From Corynebacterium lubricantis DSM 45231 (GTDB lineage Bacteria > Actinomycetota > Actinomycetes > Mycobacteriales > Mycobacteriaceae): a DNA stretch of 64,000 bases. This document shows, in pieces, positions 42,637 to 51,543 of the stretch. The first letter of the stretch is position 1, and the number at the start of each line of letters is the position of its first letter. The stretch is from the NCBI RefSeq assembly GCF_000379425.1, contig NZ_KB902184.1, positions 1 through 64,000 on the forward strand, read 5' to 3'. The notes below the pieces were generated by a model that was given only the letters and a program-made list of their open reading frames with translations, searched no databases and was not told the origin of the DNA. Made by a program: the position numbers and the translations under genes.

Positions 42637-43461
42637 TCAGTCAACTAGCCTGGCCACGAACCGCAACGGCGGATTCGCAATCAGCTCCTGCTTCTCAATC
42701 AGCGGCATCTCAGGCAAGCCACCCGAAACCGTCGCCTCGACCATCCGGAACAGCGTGCCGGCCATGTGCTCGAGTGCGGCCTTCGGCCCTTCGCGGTGCG
42801 TCGCCGTAAACAGCGCCGCCGCCAGATCGCCCGTACCCACGGTCTTGCCGCCCATCCGCGGCGTCTCCACGTACCAGACCTCATCCGGGTACACGGCCAG
42901 CATGCCAATCTTCCCGTCGCCGGCCTCGCACGAGGTCACAATCGTCCGGGGATGCAGGTGTCGCGCGGCATCAATCGTCTCGCTTATCGACGACAGCTCC
43001 CGCCCGACCAACAGCCCCAACTCCCATTGGTTGGGAATGATGAAATCGGCAACCGGGATCACGGTATCGCGCAACAAATCCGGGATCTCCGAGAGTACAA
43101 ACGAGCCGCGTTCCTTGTTGCCAATCACCGGATCGCAGATATAGACGGCATCCGGGTTCGCCTCTTTGACCCGCCTGGCAGCATTGACGATGACTTCCGC
43201 GGTATCGGGGCTGCCGAGGTAACCGGAGAGGCATGCGTCGATAAGCGGAAAAACCTCTCGCTCCTCGATGCCGGTGATCACCGCATCGATCTCACTCGCG
43301 GCGAGCATCGGCCCGCGCCACGTGGGGTACTCGGTGTGGTTGGAGAAGTTGACCGTTTTCACGGGCCAGACTTCGTGGCCGAGGCGCTGCATGGGAAACA
43401 CCGCGGCCGAGTTGCCCACGTGGCCCAAGGCCACCGTCGACTGGATCGAGAGGATATTCAT
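42637..43461 (-). CDS. pdxY: Pyridoxal kinase (PdxY-type), copy 1
   Basis: 274 residues. The ATG overlaps the upstream paralogue's stop as TAATG. Ribokinase-like fold: NILSIQSTVALGHVGNSAAVFPMQRLGHEVWPV, NFSNHTEYPTWRG, GYLGSPDTAEVI, PDAVYICDPVIGN, IIPNQWELGLL and the anion-hole/catalytic GGKTVGTGDLAAALF (Asp in GTGD). It phosphorylates pyridoxal in the B6 salvage pathway. About 60 percent of the residues that I aligned by eye match copy 2. The neighbouring era gene starts 16 bases downstream of its stop. Confidence 0.92.
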   Translation of the reverse strand: MNILSIQSTVALGHVGNSAAVFPMQRLGHEVWPVKTVNFSNHTEYPTWRGPMLAASEIDAVITGIEEREVFPLIDACLSGYLGSPDTAEVIVNAARRVKEANPDAVYICDPVIGNKERGSFVLSEIPDLLRDTVIPVADFIIPNQWELGLLVGRELSSISETIDAARHLHPRTIVTSCEAGDGKIGMLAVYPDEVWYVETPRMGGKTVGTGDLAAALFTATHREGPKAALEHMAGTLFRMVEATVSGGLPEMPLIEKQELIANPPLRFVARLVD

Positions 43462-44312
43462 TAGAGTGCGCGCGCCGTGAACTGCATGCGTGGGTTGGCG
43501 TAGAACTCCTGGGCCTCGACGAGCTTGAGCTCGCGGGAATCGGCTTCGTGGGTGAGCTCAAGCAGGTCAAAGACGCTGGACGCAGTCTTGGCCAGGGCGT
43601 CGGCGGCGTCGCCGGACTCGATGTAGTGGCCGGTGAACAGGGCCGCGGTGACGTCACCGGAGCCGTTGCGCTTGAACGGGATGTGCGGGGTCTGGATGAT
43701 CCAGGTGCCCTTCGGATCGGAGACCAGCATCTCGATGGTGTTCTCGTCGCGGTCCGGGCGCAGCACCGAGGTGACCAGCACGGTCTGCGGGCCCATTGCC
43801 TTGGCGGCGTCGACGGCCTTGAGCGTGGAGTCCAGGTCCCCTGCCTCAAGTCCAGTGAGGTAGCCCAGCTCGAACTGGTTCGGCGTGATGATGTCCGCAA
43901 CCGGAACAACCTTGTCGCGCAGCAGTGGCGGAATGTTGTCGGAGACGTGGCAACCGGACTTCGCATTGCCCATCACGGGGTCGCAGGCGTAGACGGCGTT
44001 GGGGTTCTCCGCCTTGACGGCTGCGACAGCATCCACGATCACTCCGGCGATCTCGTCGCCGCCCTGGTAGCCCGACAAGATCGCGTCGATCTCGCCGAAA
44101 ACTCCGCGCTCGCCGATTCCCTTGATCACTTCGGCAACGTCTGGGGCCGGAATCATCGGGCCACGCCATGCACCGTAGCCGGTGTGGTTGGAGTAATTCA
44201 CCGTGTTCACGGGAAGCACTTCGTGGCCGAGGCGCTGCAGCGGGAAGACTGCCGCAGAGTTGCCGACGTGGCCGTATGCTACCGCCGACTGGATCGAGAG
44301 AATATTTTTCAT
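43461..44312 (-). CDS. pdxY: Pyridoxal kinase (PdxY-type), copy 2
   Basis: 283 residues from ATG 44312 (family start MKNILSIQSAVAYGHVGN). Motifs as in copy 1: NYSNHTGYGAWRG, GYQGGDEIAGVI, PNAVYACDPVMGN, IITPNQFELGYLTGL, and the catalytic loop FKRNGSGDVTAALF (GSGD rather than GTGD). It is the first gene of a two-gene operon with copy 1 and is divergent from the butanediol dehydrogenase, with about 190 bases between the starts. The pair is a tandem duplication; the copies may differ in substrate (pyridoxal versus pyridoxine or the thiamin precursor HMP). Confidence 0.92.
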   Translation of the reverse strand: MKNILSIQSAVAYGHVGNSAAVFPLQRLGHEVLPVNTVNYSNHTGYGAWRGPMIPAPDVAEVIKGIGERGVFGEIDAILSGYQGGDEIAGVIVDAVAAVKAENPNAVYACDPVMGNAKSGCHVSDNIPPLLRDKVVPVADIITPNQFELGYLTGLEAGDLDSTLKAVDAAKAMGPQTVLVTSVLRPDRDENTIEMLVSDPKGTWIIQTPHIPFKRNGSGDVTAALFTGHYIESGDAADALAKTASSVFDLLELTHEADSRELKLVEAQEFYANPRMQFTARAL

Positions 44313-44428
44313 GCCATACATCATGCTTGCTGGCTGGTTCGAAACAAAGTCCACCCCCGGTTAATTTTCATAGACCAGAGGTGTCCTTAAGATCACGAAT
44401 AATACATAACACCATAAGCAAAGTACAT

Positions 44429-44450
44429 AGGTACACTTGGAGAGGTACAC
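44429..44450 (+). repeat. Direct repeat AGGTACAC in the divergent promoter region
   Basis: AGGTACAC at 44429-44436 and 44443-44450, spaced by 14 bases start to start, in the AT-rich gap between the kinase pair and the dehydrogenase. Possible regulator half-sites. Confidence 0.3.
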
Positions 44451-44503
44451 GGAAACCCTAGAGCGGGCGCCGAGTCTGCTCTTAACACTTGAGGAGAATG
44501 ACT

Positions 44504-45568
44504 ATGCGCGCAGCGCGTTACTACGGCAACAAAGACATCCGCATCGAAGAAATCGACGAGCCAACCGCCGGCCCAGGCCAGGTCCTGATCAAGGTGGCAT
44601 GGTGTGGAATTTGCGGTACTGACCTGCACGAATACCTCGAAGGTCCCATCTTTACCCCACCTCACGGCCACCCACACCCCATCTCCGGTGAAGAAAACCC
44701 CGTCACCCTGGGCCACGAAATGTCCGGCACCATCGAGGCTCTCGGCGAGGGTGTCACCGACCTCGAAGTCGGCCAGAAGGTCGTCGTGGAGCCCTACATC
44801 ATCCACGATGACGTGGACGAGAAGACCGACCCACACTACAACCTCTCCCCTGATATGAACTTCATCGGGCTCGCCGGTCGCGGCGGTGGCCTCTCCGAGA
44901 AGATCGCTGTTGAGCGCCGTTGGGTCCACCCCATCGCTGATCACGTGGAACTCGACGAGGCTGCACTAATCGAGCCTCTGTCCGTGGGCCACAACGCGTT
45001 CAAGGCCTCGGGCGCGAAGGAGGGCGACGTTGCTTTCATCGGTGGCCTCGGCCCCATCGGCCTGCTCACCGCTGCGGTACTCAAGGCCTACGGCCTGACC
45101 GTTGTCGCCACCGAGACCTCTTCGCTGCGCCGCGAGAAGGCAGTGGAGACCGGTGTTGTCGATCATGCTCTCGACCCAACCCAGGTCGATGTTGTCGAGG
45201 AAGTAAAGAAGCTCACCGATGGCGTCGGCGCCGACGTGGCCTTCGAGTGCACCTCCGTCAACGTGGTCCTTGACCAGCTCGTCGAGGCTCTGAAGCCTGC
45301 CGGCACCCTGGTCATCGAGTCCATCTGGTCCAAGAAGGCCGAGCTCGATGTCCACGCCGTTGTGATGAAGCAGCTCACCATCACCGGCATCATCGGCTAC
45401 GCACACGATCACCCCGAGACCATCAAGCTGGTCGAGGAGGGCAAGGTCGATCTGAAGCCATTCATCACCGGCAAGATCGGTCTCGACGGTCTGATCAACG
45501 AGGGCTTCGACACCCTGATCAACCACAACGAGACCGCGGTGAAGATCCTGGTCTCACCGGACCTGTAG
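44504..45568 (+). CDS. Zinc-dependent 2,3-butanediol dehydrogenase
   Basis: 354 residues from ATG 44504 (GAGGAG at a suitable distance; an ATG at 44498 is too close to it). Medium-chain dehydrogenase with catalytic zinc site CGICGTDLHEY (Cys) and LGHEMSGTIEALGEGV (His, Glu). The Rossmann fold is FIGGLGPIGLLTAAVLKAYG. It has the butanediol dehydrogenase-like ETSSLRREKA region. It lacks the four-cysteine structural zinc lobe seen in classical alcohol dehydrogenases. It probably interconverts acetoin/diacetyl and butanediol with NAD(H). A strong terminator follows. It sits inside an otherwise conserved operon region and looks like an insertion. Confidence 0.88.
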   Translation: MRAARYYGNKDIRIEEIDEPTAGPGQVLIKVAWCGICGTDLHEYLEGPIFTPPHGHPHPISGEENPVTLGHEMSGTIEALGEGVTDLEVGQKVVVEPYIIHDDVDEKTDPHYNLSPDMNFIGLAGRGGGLSEKIAVERRWVHPIADHVELDEAALIEPLSVGHNAFKASGAKEGDVAFIGGLGPIGLLTAAVLKAYGLTVVATETSSLRREKAVETGVVDHALDPTQVDVVEEVKKLTDGVGADVAFECTSVNVVLDQLVEALKPAGTLVIESIWSKKAELDVHAVVMKQLTITGIIGYAHDHPETIKLVEEGKVDLKPFITGKIGLDGLINEGFDTLINHNETAVKILVSPDL

Positions 45569-45598
45569 TTCCGGCTGCACGTTAACGGATCCACATTG

Positions 45599-45651
45599 AC
45601 GAAAACCGCGGTCGGCCATTAGTGACACTTAATGGTGACCGCGGTTTTCGT
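45599..45651. terminator. Bidirectional terminator between convergent genes
   Basis: Perfect 15-pair stem ACGAAAACCGCGGTC/GACCGCGGTTTTCGT with inner CCATTA/TAATGG pairing, between the butanediol dehydrogenase and CBS-protein stops. A or T tracts on both sides suit both directions. Confidence 0.9.
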
Positions 45652-45695
45652 TGATCTGCAACCGTTAATGTACGCCCCTGAAACAGCCCGCCCAC

Positions 45696-47030
45696 CTAGT
45701 CCGAGAAGTGGTGATCGATGAACGGCTCGTTTTGTTCCGGCACATCGATGACCACGCTGGTCACCTTCATCCGGCCTCGGCGGTCCCGTCCGCCCTCTGC
45801 GGTGAAGTGCAGCCCCTCGAACTCGACACCGGAGCCCGGCAGAGGCACGCGGCCCAGGCCATAGGAGATCAAACCGGCGACGGTGTCGACTTGGTCTTCG
45901 ACTTCTTCGTCGAACTCCAGGTCGTAATCCAATTCGTCGTCGAGGAAGGACTTCAGATCATCCAGTGAGAGGCGCGCAACCGCGCGGTATTGGCGCTCAC
46001 CGATCTCTTCAATCGGGGCGACTTCGCTCTCGTCGTACTCGTCAGTAATCTCGCCGACGATTTCCTCGAGGATGTCTTCCATGGTCACAAGGCCGGCGAT
46101 GCCGCCGTACTCGTCGACAAGCATGGCGAGGTGGGTGTTGTCGCGCTGCATCTCCTGGAGCAACTCGTCGAGAGGCTTGGACTCAGGAACGAAGAAGGCT
46201 GGGCGCACGATGTCGCCCACCTTCACCCCGCGACCGCCGTCGGTGCGGTGGTAGGTCTCGCGGACGATGTCTTTGAGGTAGGCGATGCCGACGATGTCAT
46301 CGACGTTCTCACCGATGATCGGTACGCGGGAGTGTCCGGAGCGGATCATCAGGGTGGTGGCCTGACCAGCGTTTTTGTCGGCCTCCAGCCAGATCATCTC
46401 GGGGCGCGGCACCATGACGTTCTTGGCATAGGTGTCGGCCAGGTCGAAGATGTTTTGGATCATGCGCTGCTCGGTCACCTCAACGATGCCGTGCTCCTGG
46501 GCGATGTCGACCATCTCGCGCAGCTCCACCTCGGTGGCGTACGGGCCGTCGCGGAAGCCGTGGCCTGGGCTAAACAGGTTGCCCAGCCAGATCAGCAGCT
46601 TGGATACCGGTCCAAGAATCTTGTTGATCGCGGAAAGCAGCTGCGCCGAACTCAGCGACACCGAGTAGGGGTTGCGCTTGCCCACCGTGCGGGAGAATAC
46701 GCCCACCACGCCGAAGCTCAGCAGGGAAACAGCTGCAATCGCGGCGGTGATTGCCCAAGCATCAGACTCGATGATGTCCATGGCCATCATCGCAGCGAAC
46801 ACGGCCGCGGTAGCATCGAGGATCGTGCCCAGCATCACCAACAAGTTGATGTGGTTCGCCCGGTAGTTCAACACGCGCAGGAGAGCATCCGCGCCGCGGA
46901 CCTCCTCCTTGACCATGTTTTCCACGCGAGCCCGCGAAATGGAACTAACCGCGGCCTCAACCGTGCCCACAAGGCCCGAGGCTAAGAGTGCAATGACGGC
47001 GACGATGCCGTAAATGACCCATACTTCCAC
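45696..47030 (-). CDS. HlyC/CorC (CNNM) family protein with DUF21 and two CBS domains
   Basis: 444 residues from GTG 47030, overlapping the ybeY stop (TAGTG). Residues about 1-140 are the DUF21 membrane domain (VIYGIVAVIALLASGLVGTVEAAVSSISRARVENMV and two further helices). Residues about 190-320 are a CBS pair (NVMVPRPEMIWLEADKNAG, GHSRVPIIGENVDDIVGIAYLKD, LAMLVDEYGGIAGLVTMEDILEEIVGEITDEYD). Residues about 345-430 form the CorC_HlyC domain. By family it is a Mg2+/Co2+ efflux or ion-homeostasis protein. It is the last gene of the hrcA-to-CBS operon. Confidence 0.93.
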   Translation of the reverse strand: MEVWVIYGIVAVIALLASGLVGTVEAAVSSISRARVENMVKEEVRGADALLRVLNYRANHINLLVMLGTILDATAAVFAAMMAMDIIESDAWAITAAIAAVSLLSFGVVGVFSRTVGKRNPYSVSLSSAQLLSAINKILGPVSKLLIWLGNLFSPGHGFRDGPYATEVELREMVDIAQEHGIVEVTEQRMIQNIFDLADTYAKNVMVPRPEMIWLEADKNAGQATTLMIRSGHSRVPIIGENVDDIVGIAYLKDIVRETYHRTDGGRGVKVGDIVRPAFFVPESKPLDELLQEMQRDNTHLAMLVDEYGGIAGLVTMEDILEEIVGEITDEYDESEVAPIEEIGERQYRAVARLSLDDLKSFLDDELDYDLEFDEEVEDQVDTVAGLISYGLGRVPLPGSGVEFEGLHFTAEGGRDRRGRMKVTSVVIDVPEQNEPFIDHHFSD

Positions 47031-47614
47031 TAGCTACCGCCCTGCTCTTTCTCTTGCTCTTCCACCAAACCGTCGAGGGCCTCGCGGTCTGCGGCGGTGG
47101 GGAAAGCGTGCTTGCCCGCAGGCTTCGGCTGGTAGGACACGTCTTTTTGAGTCAGGTAGTCGTACCAGTCGGCCAGGACCTCGTTCTGCAGCGCGAACAT
47201 CTCGCGCTCATCTTGCGGTGTGGCATGGTCGTAGCCCAAGAGGTGCAAGGTGCCGTGCACGGTTAAGAGTGCGAGCTCGTGGCCCAGTGAGTGCCCGGCG
47301 GCGCGGGCCTGCTTGTCGTCGTACTCGGGACACAAGATGATGTCGCCGAGCATGGCAGGCCCTGGTGCCGAAGCGTCGGGGCGGCCGCTGCCCGGGGTGA
47401 GCTCGTCCATGGGGAAGCTCATCACGTCGGTGGGACCGGGCAGGTCCATCCAGCGCTCGTGCAAATCCGACATGGTGTCTGAATCCACCAAGGTGATGGT
47501 GACTTCGGTGTCGGGATGCACATCCATGGCAGATAGTGCGAAAGACGCTACGTCGATAAGCATCTCTTCATTGACCCCGTCAAAGCCTGACTCGTTGAGG
47601 ACCTCGATACTCAC
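47030..47614 (-). CDS. ybeY: Endoribonuclease YbeY (rRNA maturation factor)
   Basis: 194 residues from GTG 47614, overlapping the phoH stop as GTGA. Metal site [11 protein letters not shown] (His three times, zinc) at about residue 117. [10 protein letters not shown] (about 60) and LGDIILCPE (about 85) are also family motifs. It processes the 16S rRNA 3' end and takes part in ribosome quality control. The C-terminal about 35 residues ([20 protein letters not shown]) are an acidic actinobacterial extension. The phoH-ybeY-CBS-era order is widely conserved. Confidence 0.96.
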   Translation of the reverse strand: MSIEVLNESGFDGVNEEMLIDVASFALSAMDVHPDTEVTITLVDSDTMSDLHERWMDLPGPTDVMSFPMDELTPGSGRPDASAPGPAMLGDIILCPEYDDKQARAAGHSLGHELALLTVHGTLHLLGYDHATPQDEREMFALQNEVLADWYDYLTQKDVSYQPKPAGKHAFPTAADREALDGLVEEQEKEQGGS

Positions 47615-48627
47615 TTTTCTTCCTCCTCGCGCTGGGCGGCGCGCTTCTCTTCCTGTTTAGCGTCGAATTCGTCGTAGGCGTTGACAATGCGGCCCACCAG
47701 CGCGTGGCGCACGACGTCGCTGGAGCCCAGCTCCGAGAAGTGCACGTCCTCCACACCGCGCAGGATGTGGCGCACAAGCCGCAGACCGGAGATCTGGCCG
47801 CGCGGCAGGTCCACCTGGGAGATATCGCCGGTGACCACCATCTTCGCGCCGAAGCCGAGACGGGTGAGGAACATCTTCATCTGGGCTGGTGTGGTGTTTT
47901 GAGCCTCGTCGAGAATCACGAACGCGTCGTTGAGCGTGCGACCGCGCATATACGCCAGTGGCGCGACCTCGATGATGCCTGCCTCCATGAGCTTCGGAAT
48001 CATCTCGGGATCGAGCATGTCGCGCAGCGCGTCATAGAGCGGGCGCAGGTACGGGTCGATCTTGTCGTTGAGCGTGCCCGGCAAAAAGCCTAGCTTCTCG
48101 CCGGCCTCAACGGCAGGGCGCGTCAAAATGATGCGCTTGACTTCCTTGGATTGCAGCGCCTGGACGGCCTTCGCCACCGCGAGGTAGGTCTTGCCCGAGC
48201 CCACGGGGCCGATACCGAACACGATGGTGTTCTCGTCGATCGCGTCGACGTATTCTTTCTGCCCCAGCGTCTTCGGGCGCACGACCTTGCCGCGCCGCGA
48301 GATGATTTCGGAGCCCAGGATGTCGGAGACCGACTCCGGCGAGTGCTGCTCCATGATCTGCACGGCCTGCGTCACGGCATCCTTGGAGACGACAACTCCG
48401 CGACGAGCCATGGACTCCAATTCGCCTATGACCTTGGTACCTTGGCTCACTTTATGTGCGGGTCCGGTCAACGAGACGCGCGTACCGCGTGCAAACACAT
48501 CTATGCCGAGCAGGTTGGACAAGACCTTGAGGTTTTCGTCCGAGACGCCGAAAATTGTATGTGCGTAGGCCGAATCCACATCGACTGTGTGCGAAATGAC
48601 TTCGGGGGATGATTCCATGAGCGTCAC
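47611..48627 (-). CDS. phoH: PhoH family ATPase (YbeZ)
   Basis: 338 residues from GTG 48627; ATG 48618 is the alternative. An N-terminal KH-like/helical part (1-110), then a P-loop domain: [18 protein letters not shown] (Walker A), [37 protein letters not shown] and [33 protein letters not shown] (Walker B and sensor). It ends in a charged [15 protein letters not shown]. It acts with YbeY in RNA metabolism. The gene starts one base after the rsmE stop. Confidence 0.95.
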   Translation of the reverse strand: MTLMESSPEVISHTVDVDSAYAHTIFGVSDENLKVLSNLLGIDVFARGTRVSLTGPAHKVSQGTKVIGELESMARRGVVVSKDAVTQAVQIMEQHSPESVSDILGSEIISRRGKVVRPKTLGQKEYVDAIDENTIVFGIGPVGSGKTYLAVAKAVQALQSKEVKRIILTRPAVEAGEKLGFLPGTLNDKIDPYLRPLYDALRDMLDPEMIPKLMEAGIIEVAPLAYMRGRTLNDAFVILDEAQNTTPAQMKMFLTRLGFGAKMVVTGDISQVDLPRGQISGLRLVRHILRGVEDVHFSELGSSDVVRHALVGRIVNAYDEFDAKQEEKRAAQREEEEK

Positions 48628-48628
48628 T

Positions 48629-49333
48629 CTACCAGCGCGAACTCAGCACGCCGATGGCAGCAAGGCCAACCGCCGCGGCCGTCGCGGTGCGCAGCACCTC
48701 GGGCCCCAGTTTCACAGGGGTCGCGCCGAGTAGTTCCAGCTCATCGGTGCCGATGCCGCCTTCGGGGCCGACGATGAGGTAGATCTCGTTGGCAAGAGCA
48801 ATATCGCGTATCGACGATTCCGCGTCCTCGTGCAGGACAAGTGCCTGCTTCCCCGCGATGATGTCCTTGAGCTGGTTGCTCGTGACCGGATCATGGACCT
48901 CCGGGATGAAGGTCCGCCGCGATTGCTTCGCGGCCTCGCGGGCTGTCGCCTGCCACTTCTCCACGTTTTTAGCCACCTTCGGGCCCGTCCACCGCGCAAT
49001 GGTGCGGTGCGAGATCCAGGGGATGATCGCATCGGCACCGGTTTGGGTGGCTAAGTCAACGGCGAGTTCGGCGCGCTCGGATTTCGGGATGGCTTGCACC
49101 ACCGTCACCCGTGGGGTCGGCGCCTCGTCGACACCTTGCTCTAACACCTCACCCTTGAGCAGTTCCTTGCCCGACGTGTCGGTGACGCGCACGCGCGCCC
49201 ACGTGCCGCGGCCGTCGATGAGCATGATCTCTTCGCCGGGTGCGATGCGCTTGACGGTCACGGCGTGGCGCCCCTCTGCCCCGGCGAGTTGGCCGGTCAG
49301 GGGTGCCTCGGTGATGAAGTGTGGCAGCGACAT
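48629..49333 (-). CDS. rsmE: 16S rRNA (uracil1498-N3)-methyltransferase
   Basis: 234 residues; the ATG overlaps the dnaJ stop as TAATG. The N-terminal PUA-like part (HAVTVKRIAPGEEIMLIDGRGTW) is followed by a SPOUT methyltransferase fold: VVQAIPKSERAELAVDLATQTGADAIIPW, EAAKQSRRTFIPEVHD, YLIVGPEGGIGTDELELL (SAM-binding knot) and KLGPEVLRTATAAAVGLAAIG. It methylates U1498 of 16S rRNA. The hrcA-dnaJ-rsmE order is common in actinobacteria and firmicutes. Confidence 0.96.
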   Translation of the reverse strand: MSLPHFITEAPLTGQLAGAEGRHAVTVKRIAPGEEIMLIDGRGTWARVRVTDTSGKELLKGEVLEQGVDEAPTPRVTVVQAIPKSERAELAVDLATQTGADAIIPWISHRTIARWTGPKVAKNVEKWQATAREAAKQSRRTFIPEVHDPVTSNQLKDIIAGKQALVLHEDAESSIRDIALANEIYLIVGPEGGIGTDELELLGATPVKLGPEVLRTATAAAVGLAAIGVLSSRW

Positions 49334-50460
49334 TAGCGCTTGAACTTATCGCGCAGGCGGCTGAAGAAGTTGCCGTCGCCGCCCTCGTCCTCAACGGCGG
49401 GCTGATCGCCGTCACGGGCAGCGCGCAGCTGCTCGAGGGCCTCGCGGGCCTCGTCGGAAAGATCTTGTGGCACGGTGACCTGAACATCGGCGACCAGGTT
49501 GCCGCGGCCCTCGGCGCGCAGGCGTGGCATGCCCTGACCCTCGAGGGTGATCTTCGCGTTTGGCTGGGTGCCTGCGGGGACGTCGATGGTGTACTCCTCG
49601 CCGCCGAGGTCCACACCTGTCAGCGAGGTGCCTAGTGCTGCGTCGAGCATCGGCACGCGCAGCTTCATCTGCAGGTTGTCGCCCTCGCGCTTGTACACAG
49701 GGTGGCGCTGGGTGGAGACCTCAACGTAGAGATCACCAGCTGGGCCGCCACCGTGGCCGACCTCGCCTTGACCGGCCATGCGGATGCGCATGCCGTCGGC
49801 GATGCCTGCAGGAATGGTGACTACCAGGTCGCGGCGCGCACGCACGCGGCCCTGTCCGGAGCACTTCTTACAAGGGTCGGGGATGATCTCGCCGAAGCCA
49901 TCACACTTTGGGCAGTCCATGGTGGTCATGACGTTGCCCAGGAAGGAGCGCTGCACCTCTTGGACCTGGCCCGAACCCTGACAGTTGTCACAGGTAACGG
50001 GCTTCGCCTTGGACTCGGAACCGGTGCCCTCACAGTGGTCACAGACAATCGCGGTGTCGACGCGGACGTCCTTCTTCACACCCGAGAAAGCCTCCTCGAG
50101 GGTGATCGAGGTACGCAATAGCGCATCAGAGCCGTGCTGGACGCGGGAGCGTGGGCCACGGGATCCGCCGCCGAAGAAGGCTTCGAAGATGTCGCCGAAG
50201 CCGCCGCCGCCAAAGCCACCGGCACCTGGCTGGCCTGCGCCCTGCTCCATCGGGTCGCCGCCCATGTCCACGATGCGACGCTTTTCTGGGTCGGTGAGCA
50301 CCTCTTGCGCCACCGAAGCCTCACGGAACTTCTCCGCGGCCTCCTCGGAGGGGTTGACGTCCGGATGGTACTTGCGGGCAAGTTTGCGGTACGCCTTTTT
50401 GATTTCCGAATCGGAGGCGTTCTTGTCCACCCCGAGAATCCCGTAGTAGTCACGAGCCAC
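49333..50460 (-). CDS. dnaJ: Chaperone DnaJ (second-type, HrcA-linked)
   Basis: 375 residues from GTG 50460 (AAAGGA twelve bases upstream). The J domain (1-70) has YHPDVNPS (HPD). A glycine/phenylalanine region ([21 protein letters not shown]) and four zinc repeats ([36 protein letters not shown]) follow, then two substrate-binding beta domains. It is a Hsp40 co-chaperone stimulating DnaK. The dnaJ linked to hrcA, rather than to dnaK-grpE, is usually called DnaJ2 in actinobacteria. It lies 19 bases after hrcA and shares its CIRCE control. Confidence 0.96.
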   Translation of the reverse strand: MARDYYGILGVDKNASDSEIKKAYRKLARKYHPDVNPSEEAAEKFREASVAQEVLTDPEKRRIVDMGGDPMEQGAGQPGAGGFGGGGFGDIFEAFFGGGSRGPRSRVQHGSDALLRTSITLEEAFSGVKKDVRVDTAIVCDHCEGTGSESKAKPVTCDNCQGSGQVQEVQRSFLGNVMTTMDCPKCDGFGEIIPDPCKKCSGQGRVRARRDLVVTIPAGIADGMRIRMAGQGEVGHGGGPAGDLYVEVSTQRHPVYKREGDNLQMKLRVPMLDAALGTSLTGVDLGGEEYTIDVPAGTQPNAKITLEGQGMPRLRAEGRGNLVADVQVTVPQDLSDEAREALEQLRAARDGDQPAVEDEGGDGNFFSRLRDKFKR

Positions 50461-50479
50461 TGTGTATAAAGTCCTTTCG

Positions 50480-51496
50480 TTATTCGCCGGCCAGTACGCG
50501 CGAAATATAGCGCGCCACTGCGGCAACTTTCTGAATCGTACCGGGGTAGTCCATATATGTCGGGCCGAGCACTCCCAGTCCGCCGAGTGTTTCACCGTCG
50601 GAACCGTACCCCGCGGTTACCACGGCGGCCTGGGACAGGCCCGCTTCTTCGTTTTCGCGCCCAATGCGCACGCTCACGTCACCCAGATCGGGCACGTTTG
50701 TGAGCAGCTTGAGCACCACAACCTGTTCTTCCAACGCGTCAATGACCTCATGTAATCCCTGCGGCATATGCGTCAGGTTCGCGGCACCCGCAATAATGAG
50801 GCGATCGGTGGGCTGATCCACCAAGGTCTCGAGCAGCACGGTGGCCGCCCGCATCACGTGATCGGCGATCTCGGGTGGTGCGCTTGCAGCAAGTTCAGCC
50901 ACGGAAGTCGAGGCATCGGCGAGTGTTTTGCCCTGCAGCGCCGTGTTGAACATGTCGCGCAGTGCCGCCACGCCGGCGTCGTCGATAGGCCGTGCGAGCT
51001 CGACATTGCGCTGGTCCACGCGGCCCGCATCGGTGATCAGCACCAACAGCAGGCGTTGTGGCGCAAGCGCCACCACCTCGCAGTGCTTGACCCGCGAGAC
51101 GTTGAGCGTGGGTAGCTGCACCACGGCAGCCTGCCGGGTGAACTGCGCGAGCAGCTGCGCCGAGCGACGCAGCACGTCTTCCAAGTCCACGCCGCGCTCG
51201 ATGAACTCGACGATTGCGCGCCGCTCCGCTCCCGAGAGCGGCTTGACCTCGTGGATCGTATCCACGAAAGCGCGGTAGCCCTTCTCCGTGGGCATGCGCC
51301 CCGAGGATGCGTGTTGCTGCTGAATGTATCCTTGTTCTTCCAGCGCCGCCATATCGTTACGCACGGTCGCCGGTGAGACTTGCAGTTGGTGCCTATCTAC
51401 CAGCGCTTTCGAGCCAACTGGTTCTTGCAGGGCGATGTAGTCGGCCACGATGGCACGCAAAACTGCCTGCCGTCGCTTCTCCGTAGCATTCGCCAT
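50480..51496 (-). CDS. hrcA: Heat-inducible transcription repressor HrcA
   Basis: 338 residues from ATG 51496, three bases inside the CIRCE element. The winged helix ([73 protein letters not shown]) is the HrcA signature. The rest is the GAF-like dimer/inserted domain ending [17 protein letters not shown]. It binds CIRCE and represses itself and dnaJ until heat stress depletes GroEL. It is the first gene of the operon through to the CBS protein. Confidence 0.97.
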   Translation of the reverse strand: MANATEKRRQAVLRAIVADYIALQEPVGSKALVDRHQLQVSPATVRNDMAALEEQGYIQQQHASSGRMPTEKGYRAFVDTIHEVKPLSGAERRAIVEFIERGVDLEDVLRRSAQLLAQFTRQAAVVQLPTLNVSRVKHCEVVALAPQRLLLVLITDAGRVDQRNVELARPIDDAGVAALRDMFNTALQGKTLADASTSVAELAASAPPEIADHVMRAATVLLETLVDQPTDRLIIAGAANLTHMPQGLHEVIDALEEQVVVLKLLTNVPDLGDVSVRIGRENEEAGLSQAAVVTAGYGSDGETLGGLGVLGPTYMDYPGTIQKVAAVARYISRVLAGE

Positions 51497-51498
51497 TG

Positions 51499-51525
51499 TT
51501 AGCACTCTCCTTCCCTGACTGCTAA
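51499..51525. promoter_or_regulatory. CIRCE operator
   Basis: TTAGCACTC-N9-GACTGCTAA, matching the consensus TTAGCACTC-N9-GAGTGCTAA except one base in the right arm. It ends immediately upstream of the hrcA ATG (minus strand), so HrcA should autoregulate the operon. Confidence 0.95.
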
Positions 51526-51543
51526 CACTACTGTAATCACGAA

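Noticed and set aside
45990-46985. 331-codon plus-strand frame within the CBS-protein gene
   Set aside because: Antisense shadow; the opposite strand has DUF21 and CBS motifs throughout.
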